The position numbers were made by a program, and so were the translations under genes. Under the pieces are notes generated by a model. It was not told the origin of the DNA. It ran no database searches and worked only from the letters and a program-made list of their open reading frames with translations. A stretch of 64,000 nt of DNA from Eutreptiella sp. 'Long Island Sound 2002' (Eukaryota; Euglenozoa; Euglenophyceae; Eutreptiales; Eutreptiaceae), in the NCBI GenBank assembly GCA_964036045.1, contig OZ038381.1, positions 65,100,242-65,164,241 of the forward strand. Reading direction: 5' to 3'. Position 1 is the first letter of the stretch; each line of letters opens with the position of its first letter. This document shows positions 31,740 through 43,367 of this stretch, piece after piece.

Positions 31740-32426
31740 TCAGAACAGTCGCCCGTGCTGCAGTGCATCGCGCACAGTGGAGCACTGGCGTGTTGTCCCA
31801 CTGACTGACTCTCCATCGGGTGCACACCGCCGGCGGCGTACAGGGCCCAAAATGTTCGAAATTTGTTCCCTGACCATTCGTTGCCCCTCAATTTCTGAAG
31901 AAAGGAGGTCATGGACACGGTCTTGGTCGGTGTCTTGGGTTTGCAATTTGCGTGACGCGGCTGGCCGGGTCGGCACTTAGGGCGCTCGGTGCCTTCTTCC
32001 TTTGCACTGCTTGTCAGTAAGATATGTCTGGCTTCTTCTGCCGACTGCGTCTTCTTTGTTTGGTGCTCAGGGGACTCACACACGGTACACCGGACCATCG
32101 ATGAGACATGTGACAGTGTGGGCCCCGGTGTCGAAGTCATAGTGGCCACAGCCTTTTGAGAGTACACAGGGGGCGGGAACCTTCAGGGTCGATATGCTGG
32201 ATAGCTGACGAACACTCTGCTCAAACGGTATCACAGGTGATTGTTTGCTTAGTGTGAGAAGCTCAGGTCTTATGCACCCCAAACCTCTGAAGAAGAGCAC
32301 AGGTTGGTTGGGCCTCCATCCACAGAAATCATCGTCACAACAACATAACGAAGCGAGCCATTTTCTGCTGAACTTCATTGTCTGGGGGAGCATGCAGACG
32401 CAGTCACAAACAACAGATACATCCAT
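31740..32426 (-). pseudogene. Hypothetical coding region with broken frame
   Basis: From an ATG at 32426 one frame is protein-like for about 116 codons: a Cys/Trp-rich N-terminus, then C-G-H-Y and D-F-D-T-G-A. It meets TGA at 32076 and another TGA two codons later. Further on in the same frame, after a TAA, lies a clearly helical, Arg/Glu/Gln-rich segment ending at TGA 31740. A GTGAGT donor sits exactly at the first TGA, and an in-phase CGGCAG acceptor lies 42 bases downstream, so a very short intron could remove both TGAs. Otherwise the gene is decayed. Family unknown. Confidence 0.35.
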
Positions 32427-32441
32427 TTCTTATGGAGGGCA

Positions 32442-33690
32442 TCAAAACAAAGGAGGCACAGATGAATGCGAGGAACCCCGTGCCCATTTCGACTGTGGGC
32501 TGAACCACAAACGCATATCTAAGTACACCAGCCAAAGCACGCGGTACGAATTTATGTACGTTGTCAATGCACAGCACAAAACCACCTCCATACGAACACA
32601 AATGCATGCTGGATGCATGGTGGCAAACCAACCAGAAGTCTCTGCGATGGGCCCTAGACGCCACACCCCTCTACCATCCGTCTGCACACCCAGCGACCAT
32701 ATCACAGGGCCTGTCACAAACGCCCTGTACTTTCCTGCCAACCACGTTGACGAGGGGAAAGACCTGCCCATCATATGTTCCCAGACGCCCGCCGTCTCCG
32801 GGCGCATCCGCCCCGGGCACGGCAGGGGACTTGGACCGAACCTGCACCTGTGCACGTATCCAATGAGTTGGGCTGGAGGTCTGACATGGTGGAAAGGAGG
32901 GGCCAGCCGCGGTCAGCGGTGCCGGGCTCGGGCGGGGGGGGGGGGGGTGGTATGCCTGTCCTATCTGACTGCATTGCTTCGCCCTCGCCAACCGCTCGTG
33001 TTTTTCCATCAACCACAGGACATTGTGTCTGGTGTTTGTGAGGCGTCAGGGCAAAGGGTCACGGGCCGTGGGGCCCCACTGAAGAAGAGTCTGCCTCAGT
33101 GTTCGCTGTCAGGTCTGGACGGTTGTCTGGGCCATTCTGCGTGATGGGCCCCACAGACTGGTGCCGTCGAAGCGGGTGTCGAACCCTTAAACTTGTCCCA
33201 AATCTTCTGTCTGTCATTGCAATGTGCCCCATGACAACAAGAAGCGTTTGCGCCTCAGGGCCCTGTGGTGTTGAGCGCACAATCCTTCGTTGCCTTGACC
33301 TGGCTTTTGCAACCGGCAAAAAATCCTCAAAAGCGAGCAGCACAAGCTGCCACGAAAAAAAACGCGAGGAACAGCACAAAGCCCTTGTGGTGGTGACCCC
33401 GAGCTCGGAAATCTTCGCGGCCTCGACGAATTGCCGCCGGACGCACCTTCGCAGGCTGAGGGTGCTTCTGTTGCAAATGTTGATCCCTGTCAACATGTTG
33501 CGAAAATACTTCTGTTTTTCAGTGCACCAAATGCCCCTTTGCACTCTCATGCGCCTCAGGGTCACCCTGTTTCCAGACACGCAGAAGGTTTGTGGCGCTG
33601 AGCTCAAGCTCAGTCCAGCCCATGTGCAGTTGGCTGCTTTGAGGCACGGCAATCGTACACAGCCCTTCACTGGAACACACCACTATTAGG
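32442..33690. other. Overlapping open frames on both strands
   Basis: The - strand frames 33670-33059 (203 codons) and 32855-32442 (137 codons) compete with the + strand frame 33099-33689 (196 codons). None has a recognisable motif and only one strand can be real at each point. A run of 14 G lies at 32934-32947. Confidence 0.2.
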
Positions 33691-33879
33691 GCCCTTGAAG
33701 CAAGTGCATGAGCGCGCAAACCTGGTTGTCGTATGTCACGAAGCGACCATTGTCTCCGGGCGTACCAGGAGACTTGGATTGGACTACAACCTAGTAAGAG
33801 CCCAGGCAAACCGGTGTACAAATGCCCAACGGCGTAGGAAGACCACAGGCGCGCCGCAATTGGGTGCACAACGCTCCTC

Positions 33880-34200
33880 TCCAATTCATTGCCTTCTACA
33901 ACCCTGCACAACCTACCTACTGCCGTCCTACCGCTGCTGTAAACAGACATTCTTTTACAATCCCACTACAGCCTTTCGCATTCCTAGCCAGCCTGCGTCA
34001 CTCCTGGACAACCTACAACATTCATATATCACCTGCCCCATTTCTACACAACCTGTTACACACGGACGGAGGGAACACGGTGCAACACGAAACAACCGGT
34101 GACAGTCCGACATCATCTGCTTCAATTCAAGACAACCTGCCATATTCCACAAAATCTGCTACAATCCTACAAAATCTGCTATCTTCCTTAAAGCACTCCT
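33880..34200. repeat. Degenerate ~20-bp repeat
   Basis: Loose copies of a unit like CTACAATCCTACAAAATCTG recur; the best pair is near 34150-34190. Confidence 0.5.
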
Positions 34201-34754
34201 TTTGAATGACGTCAGTTGATTGAATCCGCCACCGGGTACAGTCCGACAAAAACTGTTGGTGCAACATTGTTACATCTCCCGGTACTTGCATTCCCAGCAA
34301 CCTCCGACCATCCTTCACACCACAGTCTGCTGCAATCCTGCACAACGTGTTGCAATTGTGCACGTTGTTTGTTTACAGACCCCCTCTGGTGTGCTTTTGC
34401 TCTTGTAATACTTTTCCACAACACAAGTATTCAGATTCCAACATGACAGGGTATCTTATCAACTCCCAAACGACTCCAACAACACCCAGTAGGAGTGGCC
34501 CAATGAAAATTTGTAACCCGTGCACCATAATAATTGCTACTTGGTGATTAATTTTGTTGGAATCCCAAGGTATGTGTGTTACAAACTTGAGTACTAAAAG
34601 AAAGTAAGTAAAGGAAAAAAAAAATTTTCTGCCTACCGTAACACATTTTTGTCGCCTCTCCAAGGACTACCGAATGTGCCATTGCAAGCCTACTTGAAAA
34701 CAACAGGAAGCAAAATCTAAATGTAATGCCCTATCACATTGGAGGATATACAAT

Positions 34755-34935
34755 CCCCCACATTTGTGCACTGGAAGAGGTGGTTGCATGAAGACACCAT
34801 GGAGAACCACGCAATCCACCATATCAATGCCCAAAAAGAGGTGGTCACCTTCAAGACAACATGGAGCGGTATGCACCCCACCACATTTGTACCCTAGAAA
34901 CGGTGGCGCCCTCACAACAACGTGCAGTAGACAGC
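34755..34935. repeat. Three diverged ~60-bp tandem copies
   Basis: Copies start near 34761, 34820 and 34884. Each has a CATTTGT-like start, an A-rich centre, a GGTGG and an ACAACATGGAG-like end. The flanking 34200-34750 and 34940-36280 hold no recognised gene. Confidence 0.6.
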
Positions 34936-36283
34936 CATGTAAAGAACAGGTGTACTATGAGTGATTGCTAAATACACATTTGCCAATCAAACCACATTTG
35001 GTATTCACTTTCCGCAGATGCGCACCAGAACAAGAGTTTCATGAACATTCTTTCCAAGGCTCCTTGTTCAAACTAGGTGCTAGGCTCATACAGAACCATT
35101 AGTCATTAGTCATTTTTCAGGTGACCTGCTGCATCCTTGGGATGTTCCGTTGGGACCTTGTACTACTTTCCACATCTTATGATCCCTGTGAATGGCCATC
35201 CTTGACATGGGCATCCTCAACCTAAGCCAACGGCGGAAGGGGTTTAAACCATTGGCGTGGAGGCTTGGGTACCCATGGTCTCAAGGTTTGGCTCAAGGTT
35301 GATAGCATGGAGCTGGTTGGCGGTGGTCTCAGTACGCTGCAAATCGCAGCGCCCAAGCATGGGTGTCACTTCTTTTTTTCACAATGCCTGTAGAATGGAT
35401 TGACAAAAGGATCCTACCCAATGGCTCCCAAATACACACTTTGATAGATAGCCGTGGCAAAAATGCAAATCCATTTTGGCAGATTGGCACAAACTAAGCA
35501 CTTTAGGCCTTCGCAATTGTCAAATTGGAAAAAAAATTTTGTGGCAATTTCGCTACGCCAAGTTACCTGGCCACATGGTCAATGTTTGCATTGTAGCAGG
35601 AATTGTAGTGGGAAAATGTTGATATGCATCACCACCATGGCCCATGATTGTGGCTCATCAACATCGTTGTGATACACCTTGTCACCAAGCCAAACTATGA
35701 TACCCCAACATTCAATGAATTTCACTTAGCAGCTTGTTTGGTATCACATGGACAAGACCTTTGTGAGGGCATACATGTTGCCATGGCAACGGGCATACTT
35801 TTTTTTTCACGGAGGGCTCTCGTTGGCAGAAATATCCTAGCAAGGAGTGTAATTGCTAATTGCCTCATGCATTTTGCGCTCCACCACCAACAGGTTAAGG
35901 TGCAATGATGGCTCAAGTTGGGGATCAACCTCAATGTCCGTTTTCCATTTGTGGAAATACCAAGTTTGCCAACACGTGACACAATCCTACACGGGACCAA
36001 AGCAATGACAAATAGGGGCATAAATGGATGAAGTCAGGGTGTAAAACAGAATGTAAATCAGAATTGCTGGCACATCATGGCCTGACACCGAGGCACAAGG
36101 CCATTTGTTATCAATGAACAAGGGACTGGGTGCCCGGTTTCTCCGAAAAATCGGGACCCCGACGACACACCCACAAGTGGGCAGGAGTGCATGATCCACC
36201 TGACAATACAACCCCACCACGCCACGGGTCATGCATAGTACAGCCAAACAAAGTGATGTACACCTCCTGCGTGGCCTAGCCTA

Positions 36284-36856
36284 GGGGGATTGGGTTGGGT
36301 TGGGTTGGGTCAAGAAGGCCTCCGCCGGACGGCCGTACACACAGTCAGCGCCCTCACCTACGCGACCCGATTGGGCGGCCGATTCACGGTTGACCAGTCG
36401 CAAGGCCTGCCGGACTGTTGACAGCCCCTGTACCCTGCGGAGGCACACGCAGGAGGGAGACACTGCCGTGCCTGTGTGTAGAGTGTGAGCCCTTGACTGT
36501 GTGTGGAGTGCGCGCGGGCTGGGCACGCATCACGATCCTCTGGCCAGCAAATCAACGAGCGTACAGACCTGAACGAAGCGACCCCCGTCTCCCTGTCCGG
36601 GCGCGGGGGCTTGGTTGGGAAAATCATCCGCTGATTCATTTTGTGTCTGTGGGCTGCCGAACAGCCCCTGGCCAGGGCTACTCGGTGGCCGCAAGCCCAG
36701 CATTGGAGAGCCAGCATCAGCGGGGATGGGGAAAGGCAGACCTGCAAAGAAACGTGAAAGGCTCGCGAAGAAACTTGAGAGAGAACGGTGCAATGCGACA
36801 TCATCTTCATAAGCTTCACACATCCCCAAGACCATATCCCTGCCTGCTTGCAGCAC
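36284..36856 (-). pseudogene. Hypothetical protein, frame broken by one TGA
   Basis: The first part (36856 to TGA 36530) is protein-like: an acidic start, an aromatic amphipathic helix (S-S-F-F-A-S-L-S-R-F-F), a Pro/Gly/Ser-rich linker, then a hydrophobic end. The same frame continues past the TGA with a Ser/His/Arg-rich segment and a good helix, to TAG 36281. Either the protein ends at 36530 or the TGA is a lesion. Family unknown. Confidence 0.35.
36286..36310 (+). other. G-quadruplex-type TTGGG repeat
   Basis: Five G3 tracts separated by two or three bases (TTGGG units). It could fold as a quadruplex. The unit differs from known plant and green-algal telomere repeats. Confidence 0.7.
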
Positions 36857-36924
36857 GGGGGCGGCTGCCAGCCAGGGTTCGACCCCATGGGGTGTTCAAC
36901 CGTTTCAGGGGTTCTAGAGGGGAG

Positions 36925-37380
36925 CCCCCCCCCCCCCCCCCCTGTTGACCCAAACCCAGGGGGTAGGCAGGTCGGGCGGTCAGCCACCGGGCTCCCGGTG
37001 CGGGGGGGGGGGGCGGTGGGTACCCCAACATACATACCTCAAAATGATCCCCATGACGCGCTGATCATTTTGAACATACACAAGTGGGGTAAACAAAATT
37101 TTCCAAAAAAATGTGCCCGTAAGCTCAGGCTCCCATCAGCCAAGGTCCGACCTGGAGGTCGGATCGGGGTCAAAATGTTTTCTTGTGTTTTTCACCCATT
37201 TTTGAATGCTCCACAAAATCCTGAGTACTTTGAGTATAGACACATCGGGCAAAACAAAAAAGTGCCCCCTGCTGTATGCCTAAAACAAAATCTCCGGCAC
37301 CTCTGGCGCCCACAACACCCATTGATCCATACAACCATTTTTTTGGGGGGGTCCGTAGACGGGGGGGGGGGGGGGGGGGG
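36925..37380. repeat. Block of long poly(C) and poly(G) runs
   Basis: C18 at 36925-36942, G12 at 37002-37013 and G20 at 37361-37380. No gene recognised between them. Confidence 0.9.
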
Positions 37381-37435
37381 CTTGGGGTCTGGTCCTGGCT
37401 GGCACCCCCCGTGGCTTGCAGTCCCCAGTGCTAAC

Positions 37436-37845
37436 TAACTGCATGAAGTCCTCGGCGCCATTTACCTGACTGCATGTAGTTACTGTGTGGCAGCCCCCAG
37501 TACCATGCCCCAAAACGCATGCAATGCATACCCCTGGCTGCATGCAGGCAGGCACAAGGCGTGTGGGGACTGCATGCAGTCTGGTAAGTGGTCATGGGGG
37601 CTGCATGCAGTAAGGTATGACACTGACGGTTGCACGCTGGCAGGACCTAGGGATCGTACACATGGGAACTGCATGCAGTCAGGGGGATGGTGCCAGGGAT
37701 TGCACGCAGTCTGCATGGTGGAATTGGTGACTGCATACAATCAAGTAGACATCATGTACCTTACGGCATGCAGTCCCCAGTACCATATACCCAACAGTTC
37801 GCAATCCCCAGTATCAGACCCCTGCCTGCATGCAGTACCCTAAAA
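37436..37845. repeat. Array of TGCATGCA-centred palindromes
   Basis: About eleven copies of a core close to ACTGCATGCAGT are spaced about 30-65 bases apart (near 37470, 37509, 37539, 37570, 37601, 37631, 37670, 37700, 37730, 37764, 37829). Several are followed by a GG-rich or CCCCAGTACC-like arm. 37846-38610 holds no recognised gene. Confidence 0.75.
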
Positions 37846-38610
37846 CTAGAAACTATTCACTCGGCTGAATGAACCCCCCAAGATCATGAATAATATCACT
37901 GGCAACGTGACTGAAAATGTTGCAATTCTTCAACAGACACCTTGAAAGATATCAGGGCATAATCCATTGCGCTGCAAAGAGGCACATGCGTCAGTGGGGC
38001 AAGAACACAGAGGGTATTGAGCAGTGCCATTGTCACGAACTGTATCAAAATCAAAATGATTCGGACATCTTTGAAATAGAGCCTCAAAAACAGCCCTTAC
38101 AAAAGAGCTTCCATCTGTCTCCCCTTTGCTGTTCCGTGTCTTGGTGCAGAACAAAATACCACTGAAAACGCAGGCTGCAATACATACTTTTTCCTTTGCT
38201 GTTGCTCCGGCGATTACTCCCAGACCGGGTAAAACCTGTGTACCCTATGAGGAAAGAGAAAGGAAATGCGAGGACGCAGTTAAAAGTACCCCAAGGCAGA
38301 GAGCAATAGGAGGCACCCAAAAGCAGCAGCAGCACGCTGTTTCCTAGACTACCAGTGCGAACCTCATGCATCAGGTCATTTCAGCACTGTTACCACAGTG
38401 TCATGGAAGATTGTGGATGTATTGATACTCTTCAACTGGGGGGAATCAGCCACCCTCCCTTCCTCCTGCTTTTGCGTTGCAATAATTTCTTCATAGATTC
38501 CGTCAAATTGTGGACCTTTGTGCAGAGCACTGAAACAGCAGCACAAAAAATTGTTTAGGTAACGGCACAACCAGACAAGACAAAGCCACTGCCGCAGAGT
38601 TAGAGGTGTT

Positions 38611-38867
38611 GTTGTCCCTAATAAACGTCCAATCTCCAATTTCATGGGGGGGTCCTGGATCCTAGGTTTTGTGGACCACCGTGACGGTGCACACACGACC
38701 CTCTCTAGCATTTATGCCACAAATTGGGCAAATTTGAATCAAGACTTGCAGAATAAGCTGCATGTGTCATGACTTTCGCTCGATTTTTCACCGAATTTGC
38801 GGTTTGGCATGATGATTTCCAGTCAAAACAACTTCGTGGCGGGCGGGGGACGTTTATTAGGGGCACC
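38611..38867. repeat. Foldback structure with ~20-bp inverted ends
   Basis: GTCCCTAATAAACGTCC at 38614-38630 is matched in inverse orientation at 38848-38864, and the match extends to about 18 of 20 bases. The 257-bp span has MITE-like size, but the inner sequence pairs poorly and no target duplication is seen. Confidence 0.45.
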
Positions 38868-39488
38868 ATAGAACCAATTTTTGATCCAGGCACATCGGGT
38901 CACACGGTCTCGCCGCGCCTCGCCCGGTCAACTAGCTGTGGGAAGTTTGCAGTGGCCCCCTAGTTTGTTACTGTGCCGTCTATAGGTGGTCTCTCCGTGG
39001 TTCTGCCTTGGTTCATGACGCCTTATAGTTTGGACGCTCTATGGATGTACAAGACAGCGGGTGTTGCCCACCTGTTGAACTGACCGCAGCCGAATGAGTT
39101 CACCTCCGGTCTTGATGTGTCGCCAAGGAGGCAGAGGTCAGGAGTGAGTGCCCACCCTTGACACCCCCACAACCCCCACCCCCGGCAACGGACTACCCTG
39201 CGACGGGCCATACCACTCCCCCCAACAGCTCGCGCATACCCCGGAGGCACGACCATAAGCAAGGCCACGCCAGTCCACGAGGGATGGGATGCAGACTCTG
39301 CAAGCTTGCCAATCGCCCAGCATATGGAGGTTGGCGGACCAACTATAAAAAGGACGGGCGCTCCCACATGCCAATCAAGCTCTACAAGGAGTGAGAGGTG
39401 CAGAAGCCGTGCACTGAACACCCGCCACAACGCAACTCCTCGGCCAAAAATGTTGTGGCAAGGGTGTAGGCCTGCGGCACAAAGCTCT

Positions 39489-40520
39489 AATTGAGACCGC
39501 CGGAGGCGGCGGCAGCGGATGGTTTCGAGGGAGATGCGAGAACGGAAGGAGGCCCACATGGCAGAAGCTTAGGAGGGGCCAGTGGAGGGCACGCGTAACC
39601 ACGGCTATGGTGGTGTCTCGGCGGCCCCCAGCGCTGAGGTAGCTCCCGCCGCCGTGGGGCCCGGTGTACCATAGGCCCAAGAGGGTCAATGTGTGCCGCC
39701 AACCTCGTCGTTCTCCAAATTGTGGGCATCCCAGGCGCATTGCAGGTGAGGTCGCCCGCCGGACCCAAGTAGGACTCTGTCGGCCGAGATGCTGGCCCAG
39801 GAAGCCGGGGCCACTGCTAGCTGGAGGAGCACGCGGGCATGTGATGGAGGTAGGCAACCAGACAATGGGTGCGGACCTAGCACCACAGCTAGTGTTCAAT
39901 GATGCCAGAGAACTGGCATTGCATGGGGATGTTGGAATCTAGGGCGAGCCGCCACTGCAGCGCACTGTAGGCATATGCCCGCTTGATGGCACGTGTCGGC
40001 AGGTCGTCTACTTCCAACACATACGCTTGATCATGGCTCAGTTGTGGCTCAAGCAATAGGGCCCCCTAGTGGTGTAGGAGTAGGGCTGTGGGAAGGAAGG
40101 CGTGGAGGGGGACGGCCCCGTGGGCTGCAAGGTTGTGGGCTTCGCGGTTGAGGAGGGCCAGCGGGTGTTTGGCGTGGGTGTCGTGCTGGGCTGGCACCCA
40201 CAATTCGTGGTGGGCGCATAGGCGGAGGAGAGTGGGCTTAGGACGCAACCAGAGGAGCTCTAGGCCCGCGAGCTTGGGTGGGGACTGGGTACAGGCGCGG
40301 AACTGGGTGGAGGGGCTATCTACAGCGGAAGTCAAGCGGCGGGCCCGTCCTTGAAGGAGGTGTAGGGCAATGAGGCGGGCCAGCCACTCCATACATGTAG
40401 GGGAAGACCAGACACGGATCTCTAACTAGGCGTAGAGGATGATGCCTAAGCTGGGGGAGTAGAACATGACACCACCACCGCCTCATCACCGGCGGAGCAC
40501 CACGTCCGTGGAGACGATTA
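39489..40520 (-). pseudogene. RNase H and C-terminal part of a second non-LTR retrotransposon
   Basis: One - strand frame from about 40520 to 39489 shows an RNase H domain in order: Asp in S-T-D (40504-40506), G-G-G-G-V (about 40470-40482), Glu in M-E-W-L-A-R (40387-40389), Asp in S-A-V-D-S (40318-40320), W-V-P-A-Q-H-D (about 40180-40200) and N-R-E-A-H (about 40135-40149). The expected Asp of the last motif is His, and the His-loop is altered. In-frame stops: TGA TGA at 40483-40488 and TAG at 40426, 40066 and several points below. RNase H removes RNA during reverse transcription. The copy is dead and lacks its RT; a GC-rich tail continues to about 39020. Confidence 0.6.
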
Positions 40521-40639
40521 GATCATGGTGCACGGACAGAACGGCGGGTATGTTTGTGACTATGGGACTCGGGAAGGGGGCTAGCTGGACCGACAGCTGC
40601 CGGGCCGCAACTATGAGGGTGGTGAATACGAAAGAAAGC

Positions 40640-40880
40640 GCGAGATGTACGAAAAAAAACCCATCGTCATCCGAAACAAAAACCCTGCTTTGTACTCAAA
40701 AAATTCCCCCGTTTGTGTTAAAACAAAACCTTCTGTATCAGAAAACCCCTTTCTTGAACAAAAAAAACCCGTTTTGCACTAAAACAAACACCCCGCACTT
40801 TAAAAAAAGTTTGGCACTAAAAAAAAGCCCCCGTTTTGTATGAAAAACCCCATGTTGTACTAAACAAAACCCCTCCTTTC
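40640..40880. repeat. A/C-rich degenerate repeat
   Basis: Loose ~20-base units built on GTACTAAAACAAAACCCC-like words. The same flavour of sequence recurs at 43640-43900. Confidence 0.55.
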
Positions 40881-41282
40881 CACCGCTTGCTGCAACTTTT
40901 AGGCCTAGCAACTCGGAAAAGACCCCTTCCCATGTCTCAAGCCCCCCCTCCCCCCCAGGCACCCTTGCCCACATCTTTTGGGGGGTGAAAATTGTCCATT
41001 GCAGCCAGTAGCTTCCTCCTTTATGGTGCCATCTGCCCTTGCATTGTAGCATGGCTGCATGTTTACTGCTGCACCCCGAGACCGCCCTTGCAATGGGCCA
41101 TTTGCGGCTTTTGAGGGAAATCATCAATTGTTTCTTTTTTTCGGGCCTTAGCACGGCCCCCTACAGCAACCATCCGCCAACGAAAAAAACGCCACTATGC
41201 ATGAGAAACGGCGTGTAATGAAGCCGAAATGCAGCAGACCACTGACATCACATTGTACAATTCTTATTTCCCTTTACACCAT

Positions 41283-41850
41283 GGCCCCACAAAAGTCTAC
41301 TAGCAAGTTTGACACGGAATAGTCATATAATGAAGTTGTCCCATTTCAACTGACCATCTAGTGTGACAATGCATATTTCTCGGTGCGCACAACAAAACAC
41401 TGTAGGCTGAAAATCGTAGCACAACGAAGAATTTTGAGATTTGGGGTGCAGTGTTCATATATATGACATTGCCTGGTGACCCCACAGAACCGCGGTAGCT
41501 AATCTAACACACAATAGTGATTGACCGACTATGCAAGCATATAGTGAAATTGTCCCATTGCACCCGATCATCCAGTGGGACACTCACATGGTTGTACCAT
41601 TCTCGGTGTGAACGAGGCACAAAACACTGTACGCTGAAAATCACAGCACTATGCACACTTCTGAGATTTGGGCTACAGGGTTCAAAGCTGATAAATTGCT
41701 CGATGACCCCACAAAACTGTGGTAGCAAATCTCACACGTATCCAACATTGCTGGATTCCTAAACATCATCATAAAATGGGGCACTTTACAAGACCTTTTA
41801 AATTTGGGGTGCAAGGTTGAGAGCAATCGAATTGCAAAACAACCCCACAT
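41283..41850. repeat. ~214-bp tandem repeat, about 2.5 copies
   Basis: CATATAATGAAGTTGTCCCA (41324) and CATATAGTGAAATTGTCCCA (41538) mark two diverged copies. Each ends with a TTTGGGGTGCA-like and an ACCCCACA-AAC-like segment, and a third partial copy follows to about 41850. 40881-41282 and 41851-42780 hold no recognised gene. Confidence 0.75.
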
Positions 41851-42780
41851 CTAACAAGAAAGGGGACCCCAATTGCATGACAACAACCACCCATGGCACA
41901 CCCCATCCCACACCCCGTTGCCAAAGATAGTCTTATTTGAAACCATGTCACAATCCTCTATCAACCTGCTGTGCACCTGCTAATTCCGAGGTGGCTGATA
42001 ATCGTTGTGTGCATGAATGCTGAGACGTCTGTCTGAGCTAGACTCATGTATTGGCGGCATGCAACAGTATGTATGTGGCCACCTCGGCTAACGTTTCTAG
42101 GGTCCGTCGCCCACCAAGCAACACGAGGGGGCGCCTCCTCCGCCGGTTCTAGGGTCGGTCACCCACCATGCACTGCACCCTGCACATGCCGCCACTAGTT
42201 GGTGTGCCTTAGAGTCACCCCACACGGTTTCATGCATGCACCTTGTACCATGTTGTAACCTAGTGCAAGCAACCATGGGGGCAAGAACCACTATCCTACC
42301 CCCGAGACTCCAAGAGTGTGGTCCGTTGTCAAAGTTGCCCCACATGGCGCTGCAGGGCAAGACTGGTAGTCCCTCTTGACAACGAACACCTACAAGCAAG
42401 GGGGTGAGTAGACTAGAGTACCTACAAATAGCGTTTCGTAAAATGTCTCGCGTTCGAGTGGGGTGAAAACTCAGGGCCGGGGTGGGGCGGAAAATTGTAT
42501 GTGGATCCATCGGCACTACATACGTCCACTAGTGAAGCAAAGCGGAATGCCCCTATAGGAAAACATACAAAGAGCAATGTGCAGCAAAACAATGAATGTA
42601 CAATCACATGTGCTTCCGTGAACTTGCATCACCTCTCCTACCTCCATACCTGAAGTGGAGGTGGGGTGACCCCCCCCCTTGGCCTCCCCAACAGTGTTTG
42701 ACATGCAGCACATTCATCGTTCACAAAGAGATGGGCTGTGCCCGCCCCCCGTTGGGGGGACAAAAATACGATGAAGGCTC

Positions 42781-43367
42781 GAACTAGGACTGAGCTGGGT
42801 CCTAGTCTTGCGTAACGCATTGGAAATCACCATTGAAGAAAGACCGCTTGCTTTACAGATGTGCGTCCACGGTCAGGACGATCGTCCTGAAACACGGCTC
42901 AAAAACGGCTCATTTTCACCTCAAAATGCACCACCGTGTGGCACCACGGCATGGTACATGCCTCATTGAACACCCATTTGCCATCATTTGATAGCCCAAT
43001 CGCTATGGAAGAACAACGGCCCTCATCGGAAACACCTACTCGGCACACCGGCGATCGTCCTGAGTTTTCAGGACGATCGTCGTGAAAACAGCCCCAAAAC
43101 GGCCATTTGGAGACACTAATTGGGCCATAGAACGGGCTTGACGGCTCAAAATGGCACGAAACTTGTTCGTGGTGATGCGCCTTTGCTCCCCGGTCGTTTT
43201 GAGCTACTTGGGTGTCCGTTTTGAGCCACAGTGTCGTCGCAAGGACTTTTGGACCGCCTGCTGCTGCTGCTGCTTGCTTGCTGCTTGCTAACACGTGTTG
43301 CTCATCCTTGGACCCTAAAAATTGGTGTAAAACCTCGACAGGGTAAACCCAGCTCGGTGACCACCCT
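42781..43367 (+). repeat. Isolated unit of the ~587-bp satellite
   Basis: One full unit, starting ACTAGGACTGAGCTGGGTCC and ending GGTAAACCCAGCTCGG. It is separated from the main array by about 740 bases (43368-44105) that are A/C-rich, include C16 at 43768-43783 and hold no gene. Confidence 0.9.

Noticed and set aside
36286-36310. Internal telomere repeat
   Set aside because: TTGGG is not a telomere unit I know for algae or plants, and only four or five units are present.
36870-36885. A second tRNA B box (GGTTCGACCCC)
   Set aside because: No A box, no anticodon arm and no acceptor pairing; it lies in a GC-rich frame.
37436-37845. CRISPR-like array
   Set aside because: Repeats are short palindromes with irregular spacing and heavy mutation, in a eukaryotic context with no cas genes.
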